From Croceimicrobium sp965228705 (lineage in GTDB: Bacteria > Bacteroidota > Bacteroidia > Flavobacteriales > Schleiferiaceae), in the NCBI RefSeq assembly GCF_965228705.1, contig NZ_OZ245832.1, positions 124,001 through 188,000 on the forward strand: a stretch of 64,000 nucleotides of DNA, written 5' to 3'. A program made the translations under genes and the position numbers. The notes beneath the pieces are model-generated. The model made no database searches. It was not told the origin of the DNA and saw only the letters and a list, made by a program, of their open reading frames with translations. This document shows, piece by piece, positions 27,013 through 36,903 of the stretch (position 1 is its first letter; each line of letters begins with the position of its first letter).

Positions 27013-29253
27013 TTAGCTGGTCATGATATCACCCAGGGAATTATCGTAGATCTTACGGTAATCCTCCATGTGACCCCAATCGGTATCGTCGATGCGGATG
27101 CTGCCTTTGGTAACGTGGCCCATCAAATCGAATTCCACTCCATTCAACATCATTAAGTCGATGAAGGCATCTTCATTATCAGGATTTACGCTCACAATTA
27201 CGCGGCTCTGGCTTTCGCCGAAGAGATAAGCGTCACGACGAATGGCAGAATCGGAAGTGATATCAAATCCTAAATTACCGGCCATAGCGCTTTCCATTAA
27301 GGCAACGAATAATCCGCCTTCGGAAACATCATGAGCAGATGCCAATACGCCTTTGCGGATCAACATCTTGATTTGCTCCTGAGTGGCGAATTCTTCCTCC
27401 AAACTAAAGAAGGGAGTAGAGCTTTCTTGCACTCCGTGGATTTCAACCAAATACTGACTGGAGGAAATATCATTACGATTTTCCCCAATCATATAGATCA
27501 GGTCACCTTTTTGAGCAAAGCCCATTGGGGTGATGTGTTTCTTATCTTCGATAATCCCGATCATCCCGATTGTAGGAGTTGGGAATACCGGTTCGGTTTT
27601 TTCCTTGGTTACTGTTTGGTTGTAGAAACTCACATTACCACCGGTTACCGGAGTTTGGAATTTCTCACAAGCCTTACCCATCCCTTTAATGGCATTTACA
27701 AATTGCCAGTATACTTCAGGATTGTAAGGGTTACCAAAGTTCAAGCAGTTGGTAATGGCTGATGGAATACCACCGCTCACCACAATATTACGTGCTGCTT
27801 CGGCCACGGCGATCATCGCACCGGCCTCTGGATTGGCATGCACATAACGAGCATTGCAATCCACAGTCATGGCCAGGGCACGATTGGTATCTTTCAAGTT
27901 TACCACCGCCGCATCGCTGGGGCGATTGGTACTCATATTTACGGTTCCCACCATAGAGTCGTACTGCTCATAAACATAGCGCTTAGAAGCAATATTGGGG
28001 TGGCCGATTAATTTCTTAGCTACGGCTTGCAAGTCTTCCGGAACCTTAACATCATTCATGTCAAATTCCTGAAAGGCCTTAAAATAAGCAGGCTCTTTAT
28101 GCTCGCGATAATATACCGGTGCACCTCCACCTAATACCAGTGGATCGGCAGGGGTTTCGGCGATCAATTCACCATGCCAGTAATAGGAGAGACGGTCTTC
28201 ATTGATAACCTCACCAATTTGGGCGCAGGGTAAATCCCATTTATCGAAGATGGCTAGCACTTCGGCTTCACGACCTTTTTCGATCACGGCCAACATACGC
28301 TCCTGACTTTCAGAAAGCAGGATTTCCCAAGGCTTCATATCATCCTGGCGGGTTGGTACTTTATCCAAATGGATTACCATACCCAAGCCACCGGCGGCAC
28401 TCATCTCAGAAGTAGAGCAGGTAATACCCGCGGCACCCATATCTTGCATGCCTACAATGGCACCGGTTTGCGCCAGTTCCATAGTGGCTTCCAAAAGTTT
28501 CTTTTCCTGGAAGGGGTCTCCAACCTGAACGGATGGAATATCATCAGCCGAAGCTTCAGTTAAATCTTTAGAGGCAAAAGCAGCACCCGCAATTCCGTCT
28601 TTACCGGTATAAGAACCGATGATGAAAACCGGGTTTCCGGGACCACCACTTTTAGCGCTGATCATTTTATCTTTCTCGGTATGCAAGATACCGGCAGAGA
28701 AGGCATTTACTAAGGGGTTTTGCTCGTAGCAAGGGTCGAAATAAACTTCGCCGCCCACGGTAGGAATACCAAATGAGTTTCCATAATTGCCAATACCCTT
28801 GGTTACACCTTTTAATAACCATTTGGTACGCTCACTGTCCGCCTTTCCAAAACGGAGAGAATTTAATTGAGCAATGGGGCGGGCACCCATGGTGAAGATA
28901 TCGCGGTTAATACCACCAACACCGGTTGCAGCACCTTGATAGGGCTCCAAGGCCGAAGGGTGATTATGCGATTCGATCTTAAAAGCACAGGCTAAACCTT
29001 CGCCAATATCTACTAAACCGGCATTTTCTTCTCCGGCTTTAACCAGCATATGCGGGCCATCCTTAGGAAGGGTTTTAAGCCAAACAATGGAGTTTTTATA
29101 GGAGCAGTGCTCACTCCACATTACAGAATAAATGCTGAGTTCGTTGAAGTTAGGTGTACGACCCAGGATTTCTTTGATCTTATCAAATTCTTCGGGTAAA
29201 AGACCTAATTCTTTTGCGGTTTCTACGGTGGTTGCTTCTAAGCTTTGATCCAT
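27013..29253 (-). CDS. purL: PurL, phosphoribosylformylglycinamidine synthase subunit II (short form)
   Basis: The 746-residue enzyme makes FGAM from FGAR, ATP and ammonia in de novo purine synthesis. It shows the PurL start IYSVMWSEHCSYKNS, the ATP/substrate motifs ESHNHPSA, GGINRDIFTMGARPIA and GNSFGIPT, and a second half with SGGIPSAITNCLNFGNP, GGNVSFYNQT and ASAHDVSEGGL. At this length it is the short PurL, which needs separate PurS and PurQ; neither is in the window. I chose ATG 29253 (MDQSLEA) over an upstream TTG at 29271, because a TATCTTTG element at 29282-29289 would put the transcript start between them and the ATG. Confidence 0.95.
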   Translation of the reverse strand: MDQSLEATTVETAKELGLLPEEFDKIKEILGRTPNFNELSIYSVMWSEHCSYKNSIVWLKTLPKDGPHMLVKAGEENAGLVDIGEGLACAFKIESHNHPSALEPYQGAATGVGGINRDIFTMGARPIAQLNSLRFGKADSERTKWLLKGVTKGIGNYGNSFGIPTVGGEVYFDPCYEQNPLVNAFSAGILHTEKDKMISAKSGGPGNPVFIIGSYTGKDGIAGAAFASKDLTEASADDIPSVQVGDPFQEKKLLEATMELAQTGAIVGMQDMGAAGITCSTSEMSAAGGLGMVIHLDKVPTRQDDMKPWEILLSESQERMLAVIEKGREAEVLAIFDKWDLPCAQIGEVINEDRLSYYWHGELIAETPADPLVLGGGAPVYYREHKEPAYFKAFQEFDMNDVKVPEDLQAVAKKLIGHPNIASKRYVYEQYDSMVGTVNMSTNRPSDAAVVNLKDTNRALAMTVDCNARYVHANPEAGAMIAVAEAARNIVVSGGIPSAITNCLNFGNPYNPEVYWQFVNAIKGMGKACEKFQTPVTGGNVSFYNQTVTKEKTEPVFPTPTIGMIGIIEDKKHITPMGFAQKGDLIYMIGENRNDISSSQYLVEIHGVQESSTPFFSLEEEFATQEQIKMLIRKGVLASAHDVSEGGLFVALMESAMAGNLGFDITSDSAIRRDAYLFGESQSRVIVSVNPDNEDAFIDLMMLNGVEFDLMGHVTKGSIRIDDTDWGHMEDYRKIYDNSLGDIMTS

Positions 29254-29273
29254 GAGGTGATTCGCTATCAAAA

Positions 29274-30062
29274 ATGAAGCGCAAAGATACGCTTATATCT
29301 CAGCTCTATAGTTCAAGATATCCACAAATGGACCCTTTTTACTTACTTCGCAGCATGTTATTCCGCAAGGCAAAAGGTCTGGAGATCGTAGTGATGGGAG
29401 CTGGCAGAGGAGGAACTTCCTTGCTGACTACCTTATTAGATGCCCATCCGCAATTGGAGGTGGCCAGTGAAGATCATGTTGCGGAATATCTGGTGGAAAA
29501 GAATCCGCGCTATCCCGATGTAGGTTCTAAATTATCGGCTTTTGTAAAGGCCTGTACTAAGGATGCGAAGCGCAGCAAATTGCGCTACGGCAATAAGATC
29601 ACCACGGAGCAATTGGGTTTTTTGGAAGACTTCAAGGAAAATCTGGAGGTTCGAGACCTGATTCGCAGGGAACTTTGGGAAGGTAGAAAATTGGTTTTCA
29701 TAGTTCGGGATGGTCGCACCTGCATCAGCTCTAAGCTGGAAAGAACGGGAGTTGATTATGATACTGCCCTGGGCTATTGGAAGCATTCTGTTTCCCTACT
29801 TCGCTATCTAAAGTCTCAGGATCTGGATTTACATCTTTTAAAGTTTGAAGATCTGTTGCAAAATCCGCGCAAGGAATTAGAGCAGCTTTGTGCCTTTTTA
29901 GGACTTTCCTATTCTGAAAGTATGTTGAGTGGTACTTCCTCCGATCGGATTCTGGTGGATTACCGCCAACAAGATCTCGATGCCAACCGCGTTCAACGCA
30001 CAGTCGATTCCCGAATAAAGCTAGCCGATATCCAAGAGGAGCTCGACTTTCTGGCCTATTAA
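29274..30062 (+). CDS. Sulfotransferase-family protein
   Basis: The 262-residue cytosolic protein has the PAPS-binding P-loop-like motif VVMGAGRGGTSLL (about 40-52) and the second PAPS motif VFIVRDGRTCISSK (about 141-155). The fold continues with GYWKHSVSLLRYL and LLKFEDLLQNP. These are the marks of sulfotransferases that move sulfate from PAPS to a hydroxyl or amine. The acceptor is unknown; marine Bacteroidota use such enzymes on glycans and lipids. It is divergent from purL with only 20 bp between start codons, so the purL promoter lies inside its coding start. Confidence 0.75.
   Translation: MKRKDTLISQLYSSRYPQMDPFYLLRSMLFRKAKGLEIVVMGAGRGGTSLLTTLLDAHPQLEVASEDHVAEYLVEKNPRYPDVGSKLSAFVKACTKDAKRSKLRYGNKITTEQLGFLEDFKENLEVRDLIRRELWEGRKLVFIVRDGRTCISSKLERTGVDYDTALGYWKHSVSLLRYLKSQDLDLHLLKFEDLLQNPRKELEQLCAFLGLSYSESMLSGTSSDRILVDYRQQDLDANRVQRTVDSRIKLADIQEELDFLAY
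29282..29289 (-). promoter_or_regulatory. -7 element TATCTTTG of purL
   Basis: On the minus strand TATCTTTG matches TAnnTTTG and ends 28 bases before the purL ATG, giving a leader of about 20 nt. It lies within the first codons of the divergent sulfotransferase gene. Confidence 0.55.
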
Positions 30063-30111
30063 TCAGTTACTTATTTTAACATAAGGAAATATTCTGGTAT
30101 GGATTATGTAG

Positions 30112-30119
30112 TATTTTTG
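30112..30119 (+). promoter_or_regulatory. -7 element TATTTTTG of the second giant T9SS gene
   Basis: TATTTTTG matches TAnnTTTG 22 bases before the ATG at 30142, giving a leader of about 15 nt. The -33 TTG is not clear. Confidence 0.5.
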
Positions 30120-30141
30120 TCAGCGAAGAACCATTCATCCT

Positions 30142-33100
30142 ATGAGAAAAATTACTCTGCTCTTACTGAGCATTTTCACTTTAAGTACTCAGGCCCAGAG
30201 CTATAATATGATTCGTAATAGTAGTGATACGGCAAGTGATTGCAGTGGCACTCTATATGATCATGGTGGTCCAAGCGGCAGTTATTACAACTCTTCCAGC
30301 GATAATTTCTACATCTTACCTCAAGGTGGGAGCTCAATCGACATCACTTTTACTTCCTTCGGAACTGAGTCTTGTTGTGATCGGGTGCGCATTTACGATA
30401 ATGTAAATGGTACTTTGATTGGTACCTATGGTGGTTATAGCTTACCCAATGGCGGTGCCCCCATAAATGTACCCAGTGGAGAAGCGCGCATTCTTTTTAC
30501 TTCGGATTATTCGGTTACCGGTGCGGGTTTTGCCCTAACCTGGACTGCCGGGGGTACAGCCAATCCTACCGCTTCATATAGCCCTTCTGTTAGCAATGCC
30601 GCTTTATTGCAGCCGGTAACTTTTACGAATACTTCCACGGGTGGTGGTACTAGTACCTGGTATTTTGGAGATGGCGATTCGGCCTCTACCAATAATCCAG
30701 TGCATGCTTACAGCAGTCCGGGTAATTATACCATTACCTTAATCCAAAGCAATTGCTATGGTGCGGATACAACCACCGGAAGCATTAGCGTGCAAGCTGC
30801 AGCTACGGTATCTGTAAGTCCGGACACCCTTTCGGGAGCCGCACCATGTGGTGGAGTTTACCGCGATACCTTGCAGTTCAACTACCTCAGTGGAGGCGCA
30901 GCTTTATATGATATAAGTGTTCGGTCTTTAACGGATCAAAACTACCTCACAGCAAATTTCGAAAGTTCTCTAAGTCCTTTTGTTCGTTCAACCACGGCAC
31001 CTACTACCTTTAATTCCAATGTAGTATTAGGAGGTGCAGGCCAGGGAAGTGCTTATCTGCAATTGAGTGGTTATGCAGCCATGCAAGATGGGGTTTACGC
31101 CAATGTGAATGCCAGTGATGCCAACTACTTCAGCTTTATGATTTCGGTAAATTCATCTTCACGCTCCTATGTGCAATTGGGAGATGAAATTGGTGGATAC
31201 TACTACTCGCTCTTAGGCTTAGAAGCCTATTACGGTAACCTCCGCATTCATGGTGATTATACCTACACAGTAGCCTTAAGTCCAAGTGTGTGGCATCAGG
31301 TAGAAGTGAAGAATATCGATTATACCGCACGTACCTGTGATGTTTATCTGGATGGTGTTTTGGCGGCGGGAGGCCTGAGCTTCAATTATTATTTGGCCAA
31401 TGAGATTGATCGCATTGATATTGCGAATTACAATAGCAGCGCCAATGTGGCTTACGATGCCTTTAACTTAAAGAAGATTGGCGATGTTTCCCTGGTGAGC
31501 CTGAGCGATACCTTAGGTGTTACTAGCAGTACTCAAGACATTGCCGTGGAAGTTGATTTAGCGGGAGCGATTGCCGGCCTTCAACAATACATTTTAGAAA
31601 TAGCAACTAATGCTAGCGGTGCAGATAGTTTAATAGAGGTACCTCTCAATGTTACCGTAACCGGAACTCCGGTTTACAGCGCAAGCACCGCCTGTTTCAA
31701 TTTTGATACCGCTTATATCGGCATTGCTCAAAATGACTCTCTGCTGATCTTCAACCAGGGTTGTGATACCATGGACTTGAATAGCTTGAGTACTTCCAAT
31801 AGCGAATTCAGTTTAAGTCAAAGTGCTTTAAATATTGCTCCCGGCGATTCAGCTTGGCTCTATATCAATTATTTACCTGCTAACACTGGTTTAGTTGATG
31901 ATACTTTATTCCTCAATGGAAACCTGGATACTGCTATTTGCCTTTCGGCGGAAGCCTTTACTGCACCGGCTATTGCCTTCGATAGTGCTACTTATACCCT
32001 GAACTCCTTTGGCTGTAATGATAGTATACCCTTCCAGTTTTACCTTTATAATCAAGGCTCAGGGGCAAATTTAAACTGGACTTTGATTGGCGGAAACAGC
32101 TTGTTCGATGATTTTGAAAATGGCTTAGATCCGAGTATTTGGACCACGCATGGTTCTAACCAAATCTTTAATGGTTGTTATGAGCATTCGGGAATTAATG
32201 CTCTTTCCATGATGGGAACTAACCGGACTTCAGAAACTGTAATGCTCAATCTTTTTCAAGGGGATTCAGTTGGCTTTTGGGCCTTCCCCGGAAACGGTGG
32301 TGGAAGTGGATGTGAAAACCCTGATGGCGGGGAAGACATGCATGTGCAATACCGCTTGAATGGTGCTTCTTTCTGGACAACCATCGGAACGATTTACAAT
32401 TATAATACAGCGGCCGCCTATTATTCTTTCGCTATTCCGGTGAGCGGTCAAATGCAGGTGCGCTTATACCAAAGCTCTTATACTAGTGCAAGCTATGATC
32501 ATTACCGGATTGATGATTTCCGCATTGTAAGCAGCTCCGCTTCTTCAGACTTTAGTCCGAATACGGGTTCTACAGTGGCAGGCGATTCGATTTTGATTTC
32601 GGGATATCTGCAAGTAGCTAACCTTTATACTGGCAGCTACCCACGTAGTATCCGTGTTCAAAGTGATGATCCAGCCCATCCCGATACTTTGATTACCGTA
32701 AATATCAATGTATACGGTGAACCGGATTTATGGGCTTCAGCAGCTTGCATGACCTATGATACCCTTTACACTGGTGCAACAAACATGGATTCGGTGATGA
32801 TAGTTAATCAGGGTTGTGATGATCTTAATCTTACGGCTTACAGTTTAGGTGGTACTCAATTCGGACATAGCTTATCTCCCTTAACTATTGTTCCTGAAGA
32901 TACCGCCTGGTTAGCCGTAAGCTTTAATCCTGACGGAACCGTACTCGGTTTAATTCGCGATACCCTCACCGTTAGCAATAATGATAGTATTTGGAAGCTT
33001 TGCCTGGAAGGCTTCGCTCAAGGTGCACCAGTGGCATCCTTAAATCCGGATTCACTTTCAGTAACCGTAACCAATTGCGGTGATTCAATTAGCATTCCGG

Positions 33101-35961
33101 TATACCTCCGCAACAGTGGTTTAAGTGGCCTCGACTTCGATTATATTCAAGGGAATGGCAGCAATGGCAAGATTAGCGTTGGGGTGGTAGGAAGCTTTGT
33201 GTACTCTACCGAAAGAACCAATATCTATAATATCGCTCTGTCTATGCCTGAGGTGAATTTGGTATATGTAAATGCCAGTTCAGAGGCTCAGATGACACAG
33301 GAATTGGATACTATCGATGTGTTAATCGTGCCGGAAAGTAGCTCCATTTCCATGAGTACCACCTTTGGTCCGGCCTACCGAAACTTTGTAAATAATGGTG
33401 GAGTAATCATTTTTGGATATCAGGCCGTAGGTTATTCTACTGCTTATAATATTATGCCTATCAGCAACAGCTGGAATCCCGGTTCACCTATTCCGATTTC
33501 CATGCCTTCGCATCCTATTGCCGCAGGCTTACCTGGTACGGGAATGTCTTATTTAAGTGCCACCCAAAGAGCCGCTTTTGTGAATACAGCTGGTCTGGAG
33601 CGGATAATCGGTGCCGTAGGAACGGATGAGGCAGTGGTAGCAGCCCAGCCTTATGGCGATGGATTGGCGATTCATATTGGCTACGACTTTTTCCAAACCA
33701 ATAGCGATTTGGAGAATGTATTGAAGAACTCCATTATTTGGGGAGCCAGCAGAACCGGTGCTCCGGGTTTCATTAGCGCCAGTCCTGATTCAGGATTAGT
33801 AGCGGTGGGTGATTCTGTATTGATTAATATCAATATTAATACCGCCGGTATTAGCAATGGTACCTACGATTACGATCTATTCTTCCAAACTAATGATCCG
33901 GCAAATAATCCACTTCGTTTACCCTTGCATTTAGTAGTAAATGGTTTAGCCAAGGCTCAGGTGGTAGATAGTACTTGCATCAGCTTCGGTTCATCTTTAC
34001 AAGGTGCTGCGGTTAAGGATACATTTGAAATTTACAATGAGGGTTGCGATACCCTGGATATTACATCCTATCTGGCTAATAACAGTGATTTTACCATCAG
34101 CAATATTCCTATGAATGTAGCTCCTGGTGATACCGCCAAATTAGAAGTGATATTCTCACCTTTCTCCGTAGGTTTGAGTACAGATACCTTGGAAGTAAGC
34201 ACCAATGATACCACCGTATATATCTGCGTAAGTGGTATCGGAGTAGGAGCGGCCTTACCAAGGGTAGAAGAAGATACTATTTATTATCGCTTACAGAAAT
34301 GTAAGGTGATTGGCAATAAGCAAATCAAGGTGAAGAACTTAGGTCAAGGTCAAATGAACTTTGATATTCAGTTTGGTCGCTTCTCTGATAGCTCTCAAAT
34401 TGCTTACAATGTTCCAGGGGCGAGTACCCTGCATAGCTTCAGCGGATTACCAAATACAGCAGATAGTATCAAATTACGCATCATTCTAAATGGGGATTAC
34501 GATGCCTTATCAGAGCGTGCCACCCTTTATTTAGATGGTAATTACTGGCAAACCCTTTATGATAATAACCGCTTTTATCAATTAGATACCATTGAGATTT
34601 TCGTGGTGGGTACCCAGGTTGCGACTTTATTAGCAGATGGCATGTTGGATGTGGGGCTCTATAATCCATCCAGTGTAGATGGTGGAGCTGGATCCTTCCA
34701 TCGTGTGGAATTGGAAGTAGTACAAACCGTTAACTGGGTTTCAGTAGTGGGAGCCAATGCCGGTACTATTCCGGCCAATGATTCAGTGAACCGGAACTTA
34801 CTCTTTAATGCAGCCCTACTGCCTTTGGGTACGCATTATACTACGATGATTGTAAACAATAACAGTCCTAGTCAGCCGAAATACCGCAAGCCGGTGAAGT
34901 TTGATGTAGTAGCGGAGCCAGAAATGGTCTTGAGTGATACCTGTGCTTATTTCACCTTAACTCGATTGGGAGATACCACTTCTCGTACTGTAACCATTTA
35001 CAATGATGGATGTATGCCACTGGTGATTAGTAGTATGACCTCTACTTCCAATCAGTTTAAGATTTATCAGAGTTCAGCTACAATTCCAGTTGGAGATAGC
35101 TTGGTATTGGATATCGACTTTATTCCGACCTCGGTGAGTAGCTTCTCCGCTTCGATCTTTATTATTAGCAATGACACGAACCGCACTATTTGCTTAAATG
35201 GCCAGTCGGGTTCTATGCCAGTGGCTGATTTCAGCTTTAATGATGAGAATATCTGTATTGGGGAAGTTTCCTTTAATAATAGCAATTCGCAGTACTTCAA
35301 TACCTTGTATTGGGACTTTGGCGATGGAACTTTCTCCAGCCAGAATAATCCTACCCATGTGTTCCCGAACCCCGGAACTTACCGCGTAATCTTACGTACT
35401 ACCAATACCTTAGGTTTTGACACCATTTCTAAACTGGTAACGGTAAATCCATTGGTGGTGAACTTCGGGATAAGCAATGATACCATTCAGTTGAGTGATA
35501 CCGCTTTCTTTAGTGATAGCACCCCTAATGCAGTGACCTGGATTTGGGACTTTGGTGATGGATCCAGTTCTACCCAACAGAATCCTAGTCACCAGTATAC
35601 AGTTCAAGGCTTGTACAATGTGAAATTAACGGTGATCGATAATCGCTCCTGCAGCAATACCCTAACTAAGCAAATCCGAGTAGAAAATAAGATCGGTTTA
35701 GTTGAATGGCAATTGGAGAATCAGTGGAGCTTGTATCCAAACCCGAATGAGGGTCGCTTTAAACTGCGCATGGAGCAGGGAGATTGGTCAGGCTTAGAAA
35801 TCCAGATTCTGGATGCTCAGGGTCGTGTATTAGCGGCTCAGAAAGGCGGTCAGGAATCTGAACTTGACTTTGATCTAAAATTAGCCAGTGGGGTTTATCA
35901 CTTGCAAATTTTGAAGCAGGGTAGCCTGATGGATCAGACTCGAGTAGTGATTCAACACTAA
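30142..35961 (+). CDS. Large T9SS-secreted protein with CUB, PKD and ASH-like modules
   Basis: This 1939-residue protein is probably displayed on or released from the cell surface by the T9SS. Residues 1-19 are a signal peptide ending STQAQ. A CUB-like domain follows (about 22-135, with SCCDRVRIYDN), then a PKD domain (WYFGDGDS, about 137-215) and a LamG-like stretch (about 270-450). Four choice-of-anchor-D/ASH-like modules share the pattern CxxF, then NxGCD, then APGD-x-A-x-L, then a closing Cys. A middle region contains SSISMSTTFGPAYRNF. Two more PKD domains (WDFGDGT, WDFGDGS) precede the type A sorting domain LYPNPNEG at about 1865-1939. No catalytic domain is evident, so adhesion or scaffolding is the likeliest role. 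Confidence 0.88.
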   Translation: MRKITLLLLSIFTLSTQAQSYNMIRNSSDTASDCSGTLYDHGGPSGSYYNSSSDNFYILPQGGSSIDITFTSFGTESCCDRVRIYDNVNGTLIGTYGGYSLPNGGAPINVPSGEARILFTSDYSVTGAGFALTWTAGGTANPTASYSPSVSNAALLQPVTFTNTSTGGGTSTWYFGDGDSASTNNPVHAYSSPGNYTITLIQSNCYGADTTTGSISVQAAATVSVSPDTLSGAAPCGGVYRDTLQFNYLSGGAALYDISVRSLTDQNYLTANFESSLSPFVRSTTAPTTFNSNVVLGGAGQGSAYLQLSGYAAMQDGVYANVNASDANYFSFMISVNSSSRSYVQLGDEIGGYYYSLLGLEAYYGNLRIHGDYTYTVALSPSVWHQVEVKNIDYTARTCDVYLDGVLAAGGLSFNYYLANEIDRIDIANYNSSANVAYDAFNLKKIGDVSLVSLSDTLGVTSSTQDIAVEVDLAGAIAGLQQYILEIATNASGADSLIEVPLNVTVTGTPVYSASTACFNFDTAYIGIAQNDSLLIFNQGCDTMDLNSLSTSNSEFSLSQSALNIAPGDSAWLYINYLPANTGLVDDTLFLNGNLDTAICLSAEAFTAPAIAFDSATYTLNSFGCNDSIPFQFYLYNQGSGANLNWTLIGGNSLFDDFENGLDPSIWTTHGSNQIFNGCYEHSGINALSMMGTNRTSETVMLNLFQGDSVGFWAFPGNGGGSGCENPDGGEDMHVQYRLNGASFWTTIGTIYNYNTAAAYYSFAIPVSGQMQVRLYQSSYTSASYDHYRIDDFRIVSSSASSDFSPNTGSTVAGDSILISGYLQVANLYTGSYPRSIRVQSDDPAHPDTLITVNINVYGEPDLWASAACMTYDTLYTGATNMDSVMIVNQGCDDLNLTAYSLGGTQFGHSLSPLTIVPEDTAWLAVSFNPDGTVLGLIRDTLTVSNNDSIWKLCLEGFAQGAPVASLNPDSLSVTVTNCGDSISIPVYLRNSGLSGLDFDYIQGNGSNGKISVGVVGSFVYSTERTNIYNIALSMPEVNLVYVNASSEAQMTQELDTIDVLIVPESSSISMSTTFGPAYRNFVNNGGVIIFGYQAVGYSTAYNIMPISNSWNPGSPIPISMPSHPIAAGLPGTGMSYLSATQRAAFVNTAGLERIIGAVGTDEAVVAAQPYGDGLAIHIGYDFFQTNSDLENVLKNSIIWGASRTGAPGFISASPDSGLVAVGDSVLINININTAGISNGTYDYDLFFQTNDPANNPLRLPLHLVVNGLAKAQVVDSTCISFGSSLQGAAVKDTFEIYNEGCDTLDITSYLANNSDFTISNIPMNVAPGDTAKLEVIFSPFSVGLSTDTLEVSTNDTTVYICVSGIGVGAALPRVEEDTIYYRLQKCKVIGNKQIKVKNLGQGQMNFDIQFGRFSDSSQIAYNVPGASTLHSFSGLPNTADSIKLRIILNGDYDALSERATLYLDGNYWQTLYDNNRFYQLDTIEIFVVGTQVATLLADGMLDVGLYNPSSVDGGAGSFHRVELEVVQTVNWVSVVGANAGTIPANDSVNRNLLFNAALLPLGTHYTTMIVNNNSPSQPKYRKPVKFDVVAEPEMVLSDTCAYFTLTRLGDTTSRTVTIYNDGCMPLVISSMTSTSNQFKIYQSSATIPVGDSLVLDIDFIPTSVSSFSASIFIISNDTNRTICLNGQSGSMPVADFSFNDENICIGEVSFNNSNSQYFNTLYWDFGDGTFSSQNNPTHVFPNPGTYRVILRTTNTLGFDTISKLVTVNPLVVNFGISNDTIQLSDTAFFSDSTPNAVTWIWDFGDGSSSTQQNPSHQYTVQGLYNVKLTVIDNRSCSNTLTKQIRVENKIGLVEWQLENQWSLYPNPNEGRFKLRMEQGDWSGLEIQILDAQGRVLAAQKGGQESELDFDLKLASGVYHLQILKQGSLMDQTRVVIQH

Positions 35962-35980
35962 GAATAATTAAAATAGGCTA

Positions 35981-36010
35981 AAGCCCCTTTAGAAATGGAG
36001 GGGCTTTTTT
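35981..36010 (+). terminator. Intrinsic terminator of the second giant T9SS gene
   Basis: AAGCCCC and GGGGCTT form a stem around a 12-base loop, followed by TTTTTT. It lies 20 bases after the stop codon. Confidence 0.85.
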
Positions 36011-36074
36011 AATGGGATTCTTCTGAATTCCAAGCAAGGCTATTATGATTGAGCCCAGACTTTTGTTATATCAT

Positions 36075-36776
36075 TTAGGCTTGCCTTGCTATCCAAGTCT
36101 TTTGACTTAGCATTGAAAGACTTATCAGACCTCCTGCCACCAAAATTGTCCCTCCCACAAAAGGTAATCCGGCTCCTATTAAATTGGCAAGATTAGCCGA
36201 GAATAGGAAGGGCAAGCAGGCAAGCATACCAAATAGCCCCACCAAAATGGTGGCATAGGCCGCAAATCTACTTTTAAGGTTTAGGTCCCTCGCCATGACC
36301 AGCTGATTGGGATTCTTAATTTCTGATTGCAGGCTAGCTAAAGGCCGTTCTGCAAAATCTTCTAATCGCCAAGAAGCAATGGCGATGCATTCCTTTCCTT
36401 TTTGATAATCTTGATAAAAAGTGAACCAGGAGCTTGGAAGTAGCAGGGCTCCGTAGAGTAAAATTGCTAAGCTTGGCAAGCTAAGGTTGCCATTACCAAT
36501 CATAAATGCTTGTAAGCGAATTTCTCCTTCAGGACTCATGGGGTAATTGAGTAGGACATGTTTTAAATCATGACTTTCATAACCAGGGATGAGGCTCAAT
36601 TGATGTTCATCCAGACATTTTGCTACTTCTTTTCCCAAGCTGCCATCTGGCATAAGCCTTAATTGAACGGCTTGATCATAGTACTCCTGCATATTGTGAA
36701 CATGAGCTATGAATGCTACACTGGTTTTAAAACTCTTTTCAATAATGCTTTCGGCGAGTCTTCTGCGAATATTCAT
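36075..36776 (-). CDS. Coq4-like membrane protein
   Basis: The 233-residue protein has the Coq4 core motif HDxxHx11E: H69-D70-L-K-H73 followed by E85, within GYESHDLKHVLLNYP and PEGEIRLQAFMIGNGN. Coq4 binds a metal through this motif and acts in ubiquinone ring synthesis. After the core come a membrane segment (about 100-120) and a C-terminal pair of membrane segments (about 172-222). Bacteroidota normally use menaquinone, so ubiquinone synthesis is doubtful and the true substrate is unknown. It lies alone between a terminator and a divergent operon. Confidence 0.6.
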   Translation of the reverse strand: MNIRRRLAESIIEKSFKTSVAFIAHVHNMQEYYDQAVQLRLMPDGSLGKEVAKCLDEHQLSLIPGYESHDLKHVLLNYPMSPEGEIRLQAFMIGNGNLSLPSLAILLYGALLLPSSWFTFYQDYQKGKECIAIASWRLEDFAERPLASLQSEIKNPNQLVMARDLNLKSRFAAYATILVGLFGMLACLPFLFSANLANLIGAGLPFVGGTILVAGGLISLSMLSQKTWIARQA

Positions 36777-36903
36777 GCTGTTGAGGTTTAAAATAAGAAC
36801 GAAAAGCTTAAAATTTAGTCTGCCACTTTTCAGACTTTAGGAAACTGTTAACAGCATTCAGGTCGCATTGGAAATCTTACCTTGCTGAAGAAGAAAAGGA
36901 CCT

